Positions 38,829-47,444 are shown, counted from the stretch's first letter. The stretch: 64,000 nucleotides of DNA from Tetzosporium hominis (GCF_002265435.1 NZ_NOKQ01000220.1:248001-312000); one strand, 5' to 3'. Translations and numbers: made by a program. Notes: a model not told the origin generated them from the sequence alone.

Positions 38829-39600
38829 TTGCCACGTCATCAAAATTGGCGGCAGCACGCTCGCTAATTTGTCGCAAGCCTTTATCAAAAGCTTGAAACG
38901 CCGCGTGGAAGCCGGACAAAACCTCATCATCGTTCACGGGGGCGGTCCGGATATCAATAACGCGCTTGCTGAGCAAGGCATTGTTTCGGAAACGGTGAAC
39001 GGGATTCGCGTGACGACTCCGGAGATGATTCACACCATTCGCAACATCTTGATTGGGGACGTCAATGCACGTCTAGTCGGTAAGATGAATGCTTCAGGAA
39101 TTTCGTCGGCGGGTCTAAGTGGTTTCGATGGGGTGTTTGCTTCGAACTACCTCGACCAAGAGACATATGGCGAAGTAGGTGTCGTCACAGAAGTCAATGC
39201 GAAGAAGTTTCAGTTACTGTTGAAAGCAGGCATCATTCCGGTCGTTGCGTGTGTGGGTACTACAATAGAAGGAACTCCACTCAACATTAACGCAGATACT
39301 CTGGCATCGGGCATCGCAGCAGGTGTTCAGGCCGAGTCGTTATTACTCGTAACAGACACGCCAGGAATCAAAAAAGACGGGGAAACTGTTCGCTCTGTGA
39401 GTGAGCAGGATATTCGAAAGTGGATAGCGAATGGTATTATTTATGGGGGGATGATCCCGAAAGTGCAAGCTGCACTCGATTGCCTAGAAGCAGGAGTTCG
39501 TGCGGTGCAGATCACCGACGACACGCTCATGGGCACCACTGTCAAGGCCGTCAACCCACTACTCACGCGACCTATCAAGGAGGTTCACACGAATGCCTGA
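38791..39600 (+). CDS. argB: Acetylglutamate kinase
   Basis: Phosphorylates N-acetylglutamate. The 269-residue product shows HVIKIGGSTLANL with the catalytic lysine, VHGGGPDINNALAE and the C-terminal GGMIPKVQAALDCLEAGV motif. The only in-frame start consistent with the N-terminal strand is the ATG at 38791, inside argJ, giving a 38-base overlap and a 15-residue tail ahead of the kinase fold. GGGGGTG at 38773-38779 is a plausible ribosome site. The long overlap suggests coupling to argJ. Confidence 0.95.
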   Translation: MTTSKSTQAIVPNCHVIKIGGSTLANLSQAFIKSLKRRVEAGQNLIIVHGGGPDINNALAEQGIVSETVNGIRVTTPEMIHTIRNILIGDVNARLVGKMNASGISSAGLSGFDGVFASNYLDQETYGEVGVVTEVNAKKFQLLLKAGIIPVVACVGTTIEGTPLNINADTLASGIAAGVQAESLLLVTDTPGIKKDGETVRSVSEQDIRKWIANGIIYGGMIPKVQAALDCLEAGVRAVQITDDTLMGTTVKAVNPLLTRPIKEVHTNA

Positions 39601-40717
39601 AACGACAACAACCAAAAGCCGCCTGTTCCAAAACTACTCGCGCCGTCCGATTGAATTAGTCAAAGGACAGGGCACGAAAGTCTGGGATGCAGATGGCAAC
39701 GAATACTTAGATTTTATCGCCGGAATCGCCGTGCTCGCACTGGGTCACGCGAATCCAAAGATCAACGCCACACTTCGCGAACAGTCTGAAAAGCTCTGGC
39801 ACGTCTCGAACCTGTTCGAAAGCAGTGGGCAAGAACGACTAGCCGAGCTTCTAACAGAAGGGACGCACTTCGAACACGCCTTCTTCTGTAACAGTGGAGC
39901 GGAAGCGAACGAAGCAGCGATCAAACTGGCACGCCGCCATACGGGCAAGCACCACATCATCACATTCAACAACTCGTTCCACGGCCGCACATTCGGTGCA
40001 ATGTCCGCAACTGGGCAAGATAAAATTCAAAATGGCTTCGGACCGCTTGTTTCGAAGTTCACGCATGTGCCTTTCAACGACTCAGAAGCATTGAAATCAG
40101 CAGTCACAGAAGATACAGCAGCCATCATGCTTGAAATCGTTCAAGGTGAAGGGGGCGTCAACCCGGCGACTCCAGAATTCGCAGCTACCATCCAACAACT
40201 CTGTGACGACAACGGCATCTTGCTCATCATCGATGAAGTGCAGACAGGAATCGGCCGCACAGGCACGCGTTACGCTTACGAGCAAACCGTGTTGAAACCG
40301 GACATTGTGTCCCTTGCGAAAGGTCTAGGTGGCGGCTTCCCAATCGGAGGCATTCTGGGGACAGCTGAAGTCGGCGTCTCTTTGACACCTGGTTCCCATG
40401 GAACGACCTACGGAGGGAACGCATTGGGAGTGGCTGTCTCGCACACGGTCGTGTCCACAGTGTTTGAACCAGCATTCTTGCAAGAAGTGAAAGAAAAAGC
40501 AGCATACTTGGCAGAGAAACTTTCGGTGAAATACGAAGTGCGTGGTATGGGCCTTCTCATGGGACTCGTCGTGGGCGACAGCGCAGCGTTCGCAGCTGAT
40601 ATGCAGACGAAGGGATTGCTAGTCGTGCCAGCAGGGCCATCTGTAGTTCGCTTATTGCCGCCACTGAACGTTTCGTACGAAGAGTTAGATCAAGCAGCAG
40701 CTATTTTGTTAGCTTAA
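39593..40717 (+). CDS. argD: Acetylornithine aminotransferase
   Basis: PLP-dependent class III aminotransferase of 374 residues that makes N-acetylornithine. It has the N-terminal RLFQNYSRRPIELVKGQGT, FCNSGAEANEAAIKLAR, the LIIDEVQTGIGRTG motif with the PLP-interacting aspartate and the Schiff-base lysine K243 in SLAKGLGGGFPIGG. The ATG at 39593 overlaps argB by 8 bases and has AAGGAGG upstream. argF and the carbamoyl-phosphate genes do not follow; a terminator does. Confidence 0.96.
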   Translation: MPETTTTKSRLFQNYSRRPIELVKGQGTKVWDADGNEYLDFIAGIAVLALGHANPKINATLREQSEKLWHVSNLFESSGQERLAELLTEGTHFEHAFFCNSGAEANEAAIKLARRHTGKHHIITFNNSFHGRTFGAMSATGQDKIQNGFGPLVSKFTHVPFNDSEALKSAVTEDTAAIMLEIVQGEGGVNPATPEFAATIQQLCDDNGILLIIDEVQTGIGRTGTRYAYEQTVLKPDIVSLAKGLGGGFPIGGILGTAEVGVSLTPGSHGTTYGGNALGVAVSHTVVSTVFEPAFLQEVKEKAAYLAEKLSVKYEVRGMGLLMGLVVGDSAAFAADMQTKGLLVVPAGPSVVRLLPPLNVSYEELDQAAAILLA

Positions 40718-40757
40718 TCATATTTGGATTAAAGCGCTCTGTGAACCGCTATCCACC

Positions 40758-40784
40758 TTGAGGTGCCTTTGGGGCACCTTTTTC
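40758..40784 (+). terminator. Intrinsic terminator after argD
   Basis: AGGTGCC and GGGCACCT pair around a short loop, followed by T5. Confidence 0.88.
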
Positions 40785-40883
40785 AATTCCTTCGAAAGTC
40801 GAATAATTCGAGTCGCCTCACTTGAACTCCGTCCCTCACTTCAGTACGCTAAACTCAATGACAACCATGAAGGAGAGACGCAC

Positions 40884-42008
40884 ATGACAACCAACTGGCA
40901 ACAACCACTCACATTACCAAACGGAGCAACCCTGAAGAACCGCATCATGATGGCTCCGATGACGACCTATTCTTCTGAAACCAACGGAGACGTCTCTGAT
41001 CAAGAACTAGCTTATTATGCTCGCCGTGCGAAAAGTGGCATCGGCGCTGTGATCACAGCATGTGCATATGTGCAGCCACAAGGAGCGGGCTTCATCTATT
41101 CAATCGGTGCAGAATCCGACGACCGTCTTCCGAGCTTGAAGCGACTCGCTTCTGCCATCAAAGACAACGGAAGCACAGCTATCCTGCAGATCTTCCATGC
41201 AGGTCGCCAGTCAAACAGCAAAGTTTTAAACGGTGGCACTCCTGTATCAGCAAGTGCGGTCGCATATCCTCGGGATGGGGCAGAAACACCACGCGAACTA
41301 ACAGCAGACGAAGTCGAAGAAACGATTCGTGCGTTTGGTAAAGCCACTCGGCGTGCAATCGAAGCGGGATTTGATGGAGTCGAAATTCATGGTGCCAACA
41401 CCTACTTGATCCATCAGTTCTTCTCGCCTCATTCGAACCGTCGCAATGACAAATGGGGAGAGGACCGTTCTGCATTCCCACTAGCGGTCGTTGCAGAAGT
41501 GAAACGTGTTGCAAAAGAGTTCGCACCAAGTAACTTCATTATTGGTTATCGCTTCTCGCCAGAAGAGAACACAGACCCGGGCTTTACAATAGAAGAAAAG
41601 CTCTCGCTGATCGACAAATTAGCTGACCAAAACTTAGATTATCTTCATATTTCGCTTGGAGAGTTTTTCGATCAATCCTATACGGACGAAACGGGCACAC
41701 CTCGCATCGCACGATTTGCTGAAGTGATTGATGGACGAACTCCACTAGTAGGCGTCGGTTCTCTCAATACGAATAGCGATATCGATCGAGCAGCTGCTTC
41801 CGGATACGCAGACCTGTTCGCCATCGGACGTCCTATCGTGACGGATCCAGAATGGTATCCAAAACTAGTCGAAGGCAAAGAAGACTTGCTATTGACAGAA
41901 ATCGACCCGACAAACCAAGATGCACTCGATATTCCGGATGCTTTATGGGAGAAAATCTTAAACGTAACAGGCTGGTTCCCAGTCAAACAACCAACTGAAA
42001 AGCACTAA
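40884..42008 (+). CDS. NADH-dependent flavin oxidoreductase (old yellow enzyme family)
   Basis: A 374-residue FMN-binding TIM-barrel reductase. NRIMMAPMTTYSSE near 20, ILQIFHAGRQSNSK near 95, the HGANTYLIHQFFSPHSN segment with the substrate-binding histidine and asparagine pair, and DLFAIGRPIVTDPEW near the C-terminus identify the family. Such enzymes reduce activated alkenes (quinones, enones, nitro compounds); it may be a detoxification ene-reductase. The ATG at 40884 follows AAGGAGAG; the frame upstream to 40758 starts within the preceding terminator and is not used. Monocistronic. Confidence 0.92.
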   Translation: MTTNWQQPLTLPNGATLKNRIMMAPMTTYSSETNGDVSDQELAYYARRAKSGIGAVITACAYVQPQGAGFIYSIGAESDDRLPSLKRLASAIKDNGSTAILQIFHAGRQSNSKVLNGGTPVSASAVAYPRDGAETPRELTADEVEETIRAFGKATRRAIEAGFDGVEIHGANTYLIHQFFSPHSNRRNDKWGEDRSAFPLAVVAEVKRVAKEFAPSNFIIGYRFSPEENTDPGFTIEEKLSLIDKLADQNLDYLHISLGEFFDQSYTDETGTPRIARFAEVIDGRTPLVGVGSLNTNSDIDRAAASGYADLFAIGRPIVTDPEWYPKLVEGKEDLLLTEIDPTNQDALDIPDALWEKILNVTGWFPVKQPTEKH

Positions 42009-42013
42009 TTGGA

Positions 42014-42042
42014 GGAGACAAGCCTACGCGCTTGTCTTTTTT
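42014..42042 (+). terminator. Intrinsic terminator after the flavin oxidoreductase
   Basis: AGACAAGC pairs with GCTTGTCT, followed by T6. Confidence 0.88.
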
Positions 42043-42121
42043 CTATGAATCTAGTTGTCGCAGTACGTAAAATCATGTTCTTCGAACGTTGTCTCGTTGT
42101 CCTCGGACTCCAAGAGTTTGC

Positions 42122-42206
42122 AGACCACAGAGAGCGCTCCGCGGACCTCACGGAATATTACAAGGACATAAAACCTAATTCCAAAGACTTCAGCCTCAAT
42201 CAACTA
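42122..42206 (+). repeat. Degenerate 21-bp array R7
   Basis: GAC trinucleotides in related contexts recur at 42123, 42144, 42165 and 42186 (exact 21-base spacing), the middle units being GGACCTCACGG..., GGACATAAAACC... and AGACTTCAGCC.... Similarity is weak, but the phase is exact. The rest of the gap to 42340 is low in G with no gene seen. Confidence 0.45.
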
Positions 42207-42343
42207 CTATTTCAAACACGACACAACCAAACCACATCAACTTCTCAAACTAGCAAACCAAACATCCTATCCCGCTCAAAAGAATTCCTTTACCCCACTT
42301 TTGTATTACAAAACATTAAATGGAGTCTATTAAACTCGTTTTC

Positions 42344-42360
42344 TGTAACACTCTTGTAAC
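42344..42360 (+). promoter_or_regulatory. WalR box upstream of yocH
   Basis: TGTAAC-N5-TGTAAC is an exact match to the WalR (YycF) site TGTWAH-N5-TGTWAH. It lies 6 bases upstream of the predicted -35. Confidence 0.75.
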
Positions 42361-42365
42361 ATTAG

Positions 42366-42394
42366 TTAACTGTGTGACCTATTTCACATAAAAT
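42366..42394 (+). promoter_or_regulatory. yocH promoter with a palindromic operator in its spacer
   Basis: TTAACT (42366-42371), 17-base spacer, TAAAAT (42389-42394). TGTGA-N6-TCACA (42373-42388) fills the spacer, so a bound factor would block polymerase. The same palindrome type lies upstream of the atp promoter. A second possible -10, TGgTACGAT at 42452-42460, lies nearer the gene. Confidence 0.5.
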
Positions 42395-42494
42395 AGCATG
42401 AGAATTGAAAGTTTACTGCAATGATTCTGTTATTCTCCTGAAATAGTAACGTGGTACGATAGTACTCGTTAGTGAAAAGGAGGAAATTCATACT

Positions 42495-43253
42495 ATGAAA
42501 AAACAAATCGTTGCACTAACCGCTTTCGCAGGTTTACTATTTGGAGCCGCGACATCAGCATCAGCAGCAGAAGAAACATACACAATCAAAAGCGGAGACA
42601 CATTATGGTCTATTTCTCAAAAATACAATGTAACAGTTCAAAACTTACAAGACTGGAACAACCTTTCGTCTGATCTAATCTTTCCTAACCAAAAGTTAGC
42701 GATTGAAGCATCAGCAGCGAAAGCTCCAGCGCAACCAGCTCAGAAGCCATCAAAATCAGATGCTTCTTCGTACACAGTGAAAAGTGGAGATACGCTATAC
42801 CGCATATCTGTTAACCACGGTGTATCAGTAGCTGACTTAAAAGGATGGAACGGTCTGTCATCAGACTTGATCTTCCCTGGACAAGTATTAGCAGTTCAAG
42901 GTGGTAGCTACACGAAACCTGTCAGCAACCCGACACCACCAAAACAAACGTCTCCTGAAGCAGTGAAAGAATTCAAAGTGGAAGCAACAGCTTACACGGC
43001 GTATTGCTCAGGTTGTTCAGGTGTAACAGCTACAGGAATTGATTTACGTGCCAATCCACATCTAAAAGTCATCGCAGTAGATCCAAAAGTGATCCCGCTA
43101 GGTTCACGTGTATGGGTTGAAGGTTATGGCGAAGCGATCGCTGGAGACACTGGCGGCGCTATTAAAGGTAACAAAATCGATGTCTTTATCCCGAACCAAC
43201 AAGATGCTCTAAACTGGGGTCGTAAGACAGTAACAGTTAAAATCTTAAAATAA
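42495..43253 (+). CDS. yocH: LysM-3D cell-wall hydrolase YocH
   Basis: A 252-residue secreted protein: signal peptide 1-25 (ending ATSASA), LysM domains at about 28-70 (YTIKSGDTLWSIS) and 92-137 (YTVKSGDTLYRIS), and a C-terminal 3D domain at about 158-250. The three key aspartates are in VIAVDPKVIPLG, AGDTGG and KIDVFIP. This is the layout of B. subtilis YocH, a muralytic enzyme of the WalRK regulon, and a perfect WalR box lies upstream. The fold is related to lytic transglycosylase MltA/RpfB. ATG after AAAGGAGGAAA. Confidence 0.92.
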   Translation: MKKQIVALTAFAGLLFGAATSASAAEETYTIKSGDTLWSISQKYNVTVQNLQDWNNLSSDLIFPNQKLAIEASAAKAPAQPAQKPSKSDASSYTVKSGDTLYRISVNHGVSVADLKGWNGLSSDLIFPGQVLAVQGGSYTKPVSNPTPPKQTSPEAVKEFKVEATAYTAYCSGCSGVTATGIDLRANPHLKVIAVDPKVIPLGSRVWVEGYGEAIAGDTGGAIKGNKIDVFIPNQQDALNWGRKTVTVKILK

Positions 43254-43256
43254 ATG

Positions 43257-43298
43257 AGTGCTCCCACAGCCAATAAAGGGCTATGGGAGCATTTTTGT
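43257..43298 (+). terminator. Intrinsic terminator after yocH
   Basis: TGCTCCCAC...AGCC pairs with GGCT...ATGGGAGCA, followed by T5. Confidence 0.9.
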
Positions 43299-43310
43299 AT
43301 ATTTTTTTAT

Positions 43311-43439
43311 TGGTGCCTGTCCCCCAAAATATACAGACACAATTTATCTTTACTCACCGAATAGCACAGAAATGCACCTTCAATTTGCATATCTATTGAA
43401 TAGTCACGAATGTTCGAATAGTTTTTGGGACAGGCACCA
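43311..43439 (+). mobile_element. 129-bp terminal-inverted-repeat element, copy 2
   Basis: Identical 13-bp ends (TGGTGCCTGTCCC / GGGACAGGCACCA) and identical length to copy 1 at 36187-36315, in the opposite orientation; shared interior blocks include CAAAxTATACAGACACAATT and AATAGTCxxGAAT. No open frame of note. Confidence 0.85.
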
Positions 43440-43509
43440 AATGGAACACGCTTCCAATTAAGTAGCTCCACAGCCAGGCCTGATTTTCACAAGATTTCTA
43501 GAGTGGCGT

Positions 43510-43650
43510 TCTCTACATTTCTCTATGTCCAGTTGCATCGGCGAGAAACCCATTCAAAAACCGGACACACTCTATGAGGCACAGTACGCCTCACAGAGTA
43601 TGCCCGGTTCCCGAGAAGTTTCTGAGCCCGCCGATTCCACATTTCTATGT
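43510..43650 (-). repeat. Long-hairpin repeat, copy D, also a terminator for the XRE-cupin gene
   Basis: On the minus strand it reads TGTGGAATCGGCGGGCTCAG, a long stem with CCGGGCATACTCTGTGAGGC paired to GCCTCATAGAGTGTGTCCGG, then TTTTTGAATGGGTTTCTC and GATGCAACT. Its order matches copies A and C. The hairpin with T5 directly after the minus-strand gene should end that transcript. Confidence 0.65.
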
Positions 43651-43651
43651 A

Positions 43652-44209
43652 CTACCGCCAATTAGCCGTCATAGCCCAAATCGCAATGGCGGGTTTGGTG
43701 CCAGGATTGAAGAAGCGGTGAGGGAGCTCGCTGTCGAAGAAGATAGCATCGCCTTCAACCAGCTCAAAACGATCACTGCCGACCTCCACAATCAGAGTAC
43801 CTTCTAAAACATAGCCACACTCCTCGCCTTTGTGCTGGATGACTTGGTCTTCGACCGTATCACCTGGATCGACTACGAGTTTGAAGAAGCCGATGTCTTT
43901 TCCTATGCTAGGAGAAAGCAAGTGGTATTCGCTATTCGGTCGAATCCGTTTGACGACAAGTTCATCATCTTTCTTATAGACATTGACACGCTCGCCGTCT
44001 GTCTGATCGAAGAAGGCGAAAATCTGGACGTTCAAACTGTTGGCCAGATTCCATAATGTTTCAAGGGAGGGGGAGACAAGACCTCTCTCAATCTGAGAGA
44101 CCATACTTTGACTGACGCCTGCACGCTTGGCAAGTTCTTCTGATGTGATACCCAGTTCGCGGCGCATCATACGAATGCGGCGACCGATTTCGACCTTTGG
44201 AAATTCCAA
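43652..44209 (-). CDS. XRE-cupin transcriptional regulator
   Basis: A 185-residue regulator: HTH_3 domain at about 8-65 (GITSEELAKRAGVSQSMVSQ, then IERGLVSPSLETLWNLA) and a C-terminal cupin_2 barrel at about 105-180 (HKGEECGYVLEGTLIVEVG, AIFFDSELPHRFFNPG). Members such as PuuR and ClgR-like regulators sense small ligands through the cupin. TTG at 44209 is chosen because GAGAGGTGA lies 5-6 bases upstream and no ATG fits. No target gene adjoins it; the neighbours are wall genes, so its regulon is unknown. Confidence 0.88.
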   Translation of the reverse strand: MEFPKVEIGRRIRMMRRELGITSEELAKRAGVSQSMVSQIERGLVSPSLETLWNLANSLNVQIFAFFDQTDGERVNVYKKDDELVVKRIRPNSEYHLLSPSIGKDIGFFKLVVDPGDTVEDQVIQHKGEECGYVLEGTLIVEVGSDRFELVEGDAIFFDSELPHRFFNPGTKPAIAIWAMTANWR

Positions 44210-44377
44210 CTACTTCACCTCTCGAATTAAATCGTTCTCCTTCTATTGTCTTATAAAGTCTAAAAATATACAATATTCAAATTTAATAAATAGTTACAAT
44301 TTAAAAGTTGTCCTAATAAAGAATGAAAGCTACTATATTTAACCGATTTTTATAGAACTAAACATGAATTCGGCATT

Positions 44378-44433
44378 TGTAACGTAACTGTAATATAACT
44401 GTAACTATAAAAATGTACTGTATCTGCTAATAT
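44378..44433 (+). promoter_or_regulatory. Triple WalR half-site and extended -10 promoter
   Basis: TGTAAC (44378), TGTAAT (44389) and TGTAAC (44400) are each separated by exactly 5 bases, giving two overlapping WalR boxes. TGcTAATAT at 44425-44433 is an extended -10, putting the boxes at about -60 to -35, an activator position. Confidence 0.72.
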
Positions 44434-44524
44434 TGAGCTTGTAGAAAAAATTCAAAAAACAACTTTTCGATTCAATGCCTGATCAGCATCTAGAATCCAC
44501 AAAAACTTATGAGGTGACAACGAC

Positions 44525-45580
44525 TTGAAGAAGCGAATTGTATGGATGATTATTGCTGTACTACTTTTTACAGCTACACCATTTATGTCTAACGAAGCAC
44601 AAGCCAGTGGAACAGCAACTCAAGATGAGATTGTAAACTATGCGAAACAATTTATCGGAGTACCTTATAAGTGGGGCGGCACATCGCCTTCTGGATTCGA
44701 TTGCTCAGGATACACTACATATGTATTCAACCAAAAATTCGGATTTAACTTACCACGTACATCAGGTTCACAAGCTGGGGTCGGATCAGCGGTCTCAAAA
44801 TCAAACCTTCAAAAAGGTGACTTAGTATTTTTCAGCTTCACAGCTGGTAGCTCTAGCGTAGGTCACGTTGGGATTTACATCGGAAACGGTGATTTCATCT
44901 CTGCGACTAGCTCAAAAGGAATCGCAATTGAAGACTTAAACACAAACTCTTACTGGGCACCACGTTATATTACTGCACGTCGTGTACCGGGCGTAACTTC
45001 TGGTACAACTCAAGTTTCGAACCCAGCTCCAGCTCCTAAGCCAGCACCACGTCCTGACCTACCAAAAGGTGAGTACTATGACGTGTCTGACAAGCACTGG
45101 GCTAATAAAGCCATCACAGAATTAAGCTTAGATAACATCATCTCTGGTTACGATGGTTCTGAATTCCTTCCACAGAAAGATGTTTCTCGTGCAGAAGCAG
45201 CAGTTATGATTGCTAAAGCTCTAGGATTAAAACCAGTTTCAGGTTCACAGTTCAAAGATGTTCCAACATCTCACTGGGCTTCAGGTTACATCAATGCTCT
45301 AGCACAAAAAGGAATCGTTAGCGGACGTCCTGAAGGTTTCGTACCAAAAGGTGACATCTCTCGCGGCGAGATCACAGTGATCTTGACTCGTGCGTTCACA
45401 ATGTCAGCAACGACTTCAAACGTAAGCTTCTCAGATGTTAACAACCACTGGGCTAAATCAAGTATCTTGAAAGTAGCTTCTGCTGAAGTAGCAAGTGGAT
45501 ACGAAGATGGCACATTCAAGCCAAACGCAAGCGCAACACGTGCTGAATTTGCTCAATTCGTTTACAACTCAATCAAATAA
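44525..45580 (+). CDS. NlpC/P60 endopeptidase with three SLH domains
   Basis: A 351-residue exported wall hydrolase: signal peptide 1-28, NlpC/P60 domain at about 33-155, a Pro/Ala linker (PAPAPKPAPRPDL), and three SLH repeats at about 185-240, 245-300 and 305-351 (KHWANKAITEL, SHWASGYINALAQKGIVSG, NHWAKSSI). Catalytic C60 (GFDCSGYT) and H114 (GHVGIYIG) are present. Such enzymes cut the D-gamma-Glu to mDAP/Lys bond of stem peptides. The start is TTG at 44525 after GAGGTGAC. The upstream WalR boxes parallel control of lytE and cwlO in B. subtilis. Confidence 0.93.
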   Translation: MKKRIVWMIIAVLLFTATPFMSNEAQASGTATQDEIVNYAKQFIGVPYKWGGTSPSGFDCSGYTTYVFNQKFGFNLPRTSGSQAGVGSAVSKSNLQKGDLVFFSFTAGSSSVGHVGIYIGNGDFISATSSKGIAIEDLNTNSYWAPRYITARRVPGVTSGTTQVSNPAPAPKPAPRPDLPKGEYYDVSDKHWANKAITELSLDNIISGYDGSEFLPQKDVSRAEAAVMIAKALGLKPVSGSQFKDVPTSHWASGYINALAQKGIVSGRPEGFVPKGDISRGEITVILTRAFTMSATTSNVSFSDVNNHWAKSSILKVASAEVASGYEDGTFKPNASATRAEFAQFVYNSIK

Positions 45581-45589
45581 GACAATTCA

Positions 45590-45620
45590 AAAGGACTGGC
45601 AGATGCCAGTCCTTTTTTTG
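45590..45620 (+). terminator. Intrinsic terminator
   Basis: AAGGACTGGCA pairs with TGCCAGTCCTT, followed by T7. Confidence 0.93.
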
Positions 45621-45648
45621 TACCTATATAATAGGAAGAAACTCCAAA

Positions 45649-47319
45649 TTAATCTGCTTGTACCGAATAAAATGCGTTGTACAGCATCAAAGCAAATTCT
45701 GCTCTTGTAACAGCTTGCTCCGGTCGAAACGTCTGATCTTCTGGATACCCCACCATGATTCCGTACTCGGCGATCGAGTCAATCGCTAGGCTGTAATACT
45801 TCTCGGGGGACACATCTGGAAACATCGATTGGGTCGTCGCTGGAGGAAGCTCTAGTGTGTTCGAAAGAATCAATGCTAAATCGCCACGCTTGATACCCGA
45901 TTGAGGGGCAAAACGTGTCGCACTCACTCCTTTTACGATCTGCTGCTCAAAAGCATAAGAGATAGGAGAAAAGGCGAAAGAACCTCTCGAGACATCTTGA
46001 AAATACGATTGTGTAGTAGCTGGCCAGTTTAAGGCTCGTCCTAATATCGAGACAGCTTGTGCTCGAGTCAAAGGATCGTTCGGTCGAAACAGTCCATCTG
46101 GAAAGCCGGCGATGATGCCTTCATCGTACACTTTTTGCAGCGCTTGTGAATACCAAGCGGAAGCTTTGGTGTCAGGAAACAAGCCGGGAGGTTCTTTTAC
46201 AGATTGGATCAAGCCAAATCCGTAAGTCGAATCACGACCTCGTGGACCATAATCTTTTGCGTTCTGTTGCATCAGTTTTCGAATCTGATCATTTGTCAGC
46301 GTCGGGTACTCTTGCATATACTGAGCCGCTATCCCCGCCACAAAAGGCGCTGCCATGGAAGTGCCGGTCTTTAGGGCATAGTCTTCCTGAGTCGTAGTAC
46401 CTGTCAAGACGGCGGTTGAATAGATGTCTTCTCCAGGCGCTACGAATTCTTGGGAAGGGCCTCGGAAAGATGAGTAATAAATGGAATTGTCTTTGGCAAG
46501 CGAACCGACTGCGATGACACTCGGGTATTGCGCAGGAAATTGGACATCATAGTTTCGAATATTCCAGCCATTCCCCGAAGCCGCTACTAACAGAATCCCT
46601 TCATCATAAGCCTTTTTCATCATGTCACGAACCCCTAAACCATCTGGACCAGCTAAGCTCATATTAAGAATATCCATATCATTATTTATGGCCCATTGAA
46701 TGGCTTTTAACAAGTTTTCACTTGGACTAGAAGTACCTTCCCCAAATATCCGAATCGAATACAAGTCTACTTTCGGGGCGACACCTCGAACGCCGATTGA
46801 ATTCGCTTGTGCGGCTAAGATACCTGCTACGTGGGTGCCATGTCCTGTGGAGTCTCGTAGATGAGAGCCTGTTACAAAACTGACCCCACCGACTACGCGA
46901 AGGTCCGGATGCTGCGCATTGATTCCGGAATCGATGACGCCTACTTTAATTCCGTCTCCCCGGTATCCTAGAGCGTACGCTTTGTCGGCTAAGACAGGCT
47001 TGTAGCCCCAATTGGTCGTTTCAGCTGTCTGGTAGAACAGATCATCTTCAGGGTAAGGCGTGATGGCGATGTCTTCCTCGGCAAGTTGGAAAGTAGCGTA
47101 GGAATCAGTGGGAGGGAGAGTTGCAACGACGGACGAGATAGCAGGGAGGTCGGCAGTGATCGTCGCTCCAATGGCTTTCAAGTAGTCATAATCAATCGCT
47201 TCGTCAAACTGAATAAATACTTTTTCTGGGTCGGAAGTTTCGGCAGGGGAGGCATAAGCGGTCGCGGAAAGACCTGTAAGGGTGACGAGTAGGGTGAGAG
47301 TGAGAGTGGTACGTTTCAT
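45649..47319 (-). CDS. Subtilisin-like serine protease with three SLH domains
   Basis: A 556-residue exported S8 protease: signal peptide 1-24, an inhibitor-like propeptide to about 100, catalytic domain 105-360 and three SLH repeats from about 380 to the end. The triad is D130 (VGVIDSGIN), H160 (STGHGTHVAGI) and S321 (KTGTSMAAPFVAG), with the oxyanion asparagine N250. It is therefore an active, S-layer-anchored protease. The ATG at 47319 follows AGGAGGTCAG; the longer frame from 47463 has no signal-peptide sense and overlaps the upstream gene. Likely targets are surface proteins or nutrients. Confidence 0.94.
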   Translation of the reverse strand: MKRTTLTLTLLVTLTGLSATAYASPAETSDPEKVFIQFDEAIDYDYLKAIGATITADLPAISSVVATLPPTDSYATFQLAEEDIAITPYPEDDLFYQTAETTNWGYKPVLADKAYALGYRGDGIKVGVIDSGINAQHPDLRVVGGVSFVTGSHLRDSTGHGTHVAGILAAQANSIGVRGVAPKVDLYSIRIFGEGTSSPSENLLKAIQWAINNDMDILNMSLAGPDGLGVRDMMKKAYDEGILLVAASGNGWNIRNYDVQFPAQYPSVIAVGSLAKDNSIYYSSFRGPSQEFVAPGEDIYSTAVLTGTTTQEDYALKTGTSMAAPFVAGIAAQYMQEYPTLTNDQIRKLMQQNAKDYGPRGRDSTYGFGLIQSVKEPPGLFPDTKASAWYSQALQKVYDEGIIAGFPDGLFRPNDPLTRAQAVSILGRALNWPATTQSYFQDVSRGSFAFSPISYAFEQQIVKGVSATRFAPQSGIKRGDLALILSNTLELPPATTQSMFPDVSPEKYYSLAIDSIAEYGIMVGYPEDQTFRPEQAVTRAEFALMLYNAFYSVQAD

Positions 47320-47411
47320 AGGCGCTGACCTCCTGCATGCAGTTTCTTTCATTATATAGCAATACCCTAAGAAATAGCTGTGGTAACACGAAAAAAGAAA
47401 TAATTTGTCGC

Positions 47412-47441
47412 AAAAAAACACCCCCGTCTCCGGAGGTGTAA
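47412..47441 (-). terminator. Intrinsic terminator of the SLH-amidase gene
   Basis: On the minus strand ACACCTCCG pairs with CGGGGGTGT (one G-U pair), followed by T7, directly after the stop at 47445. Confidence 0.9.
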
Positions 47442-47444
47442 AAG

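Noticed and set aside
42009-42359. 116-codon open frame after the flavin oxidoreductase
   Set aside because: It begins inside the terminator region, has no family-like sequence, and runs through a low-complexity gap with a degenerate 21-bp array.
43258-43461. Small ORF within the second 129-bp element
   Set aside because: It spans the yocH terminator and the mobile element and has no homologous frame in the first copy.
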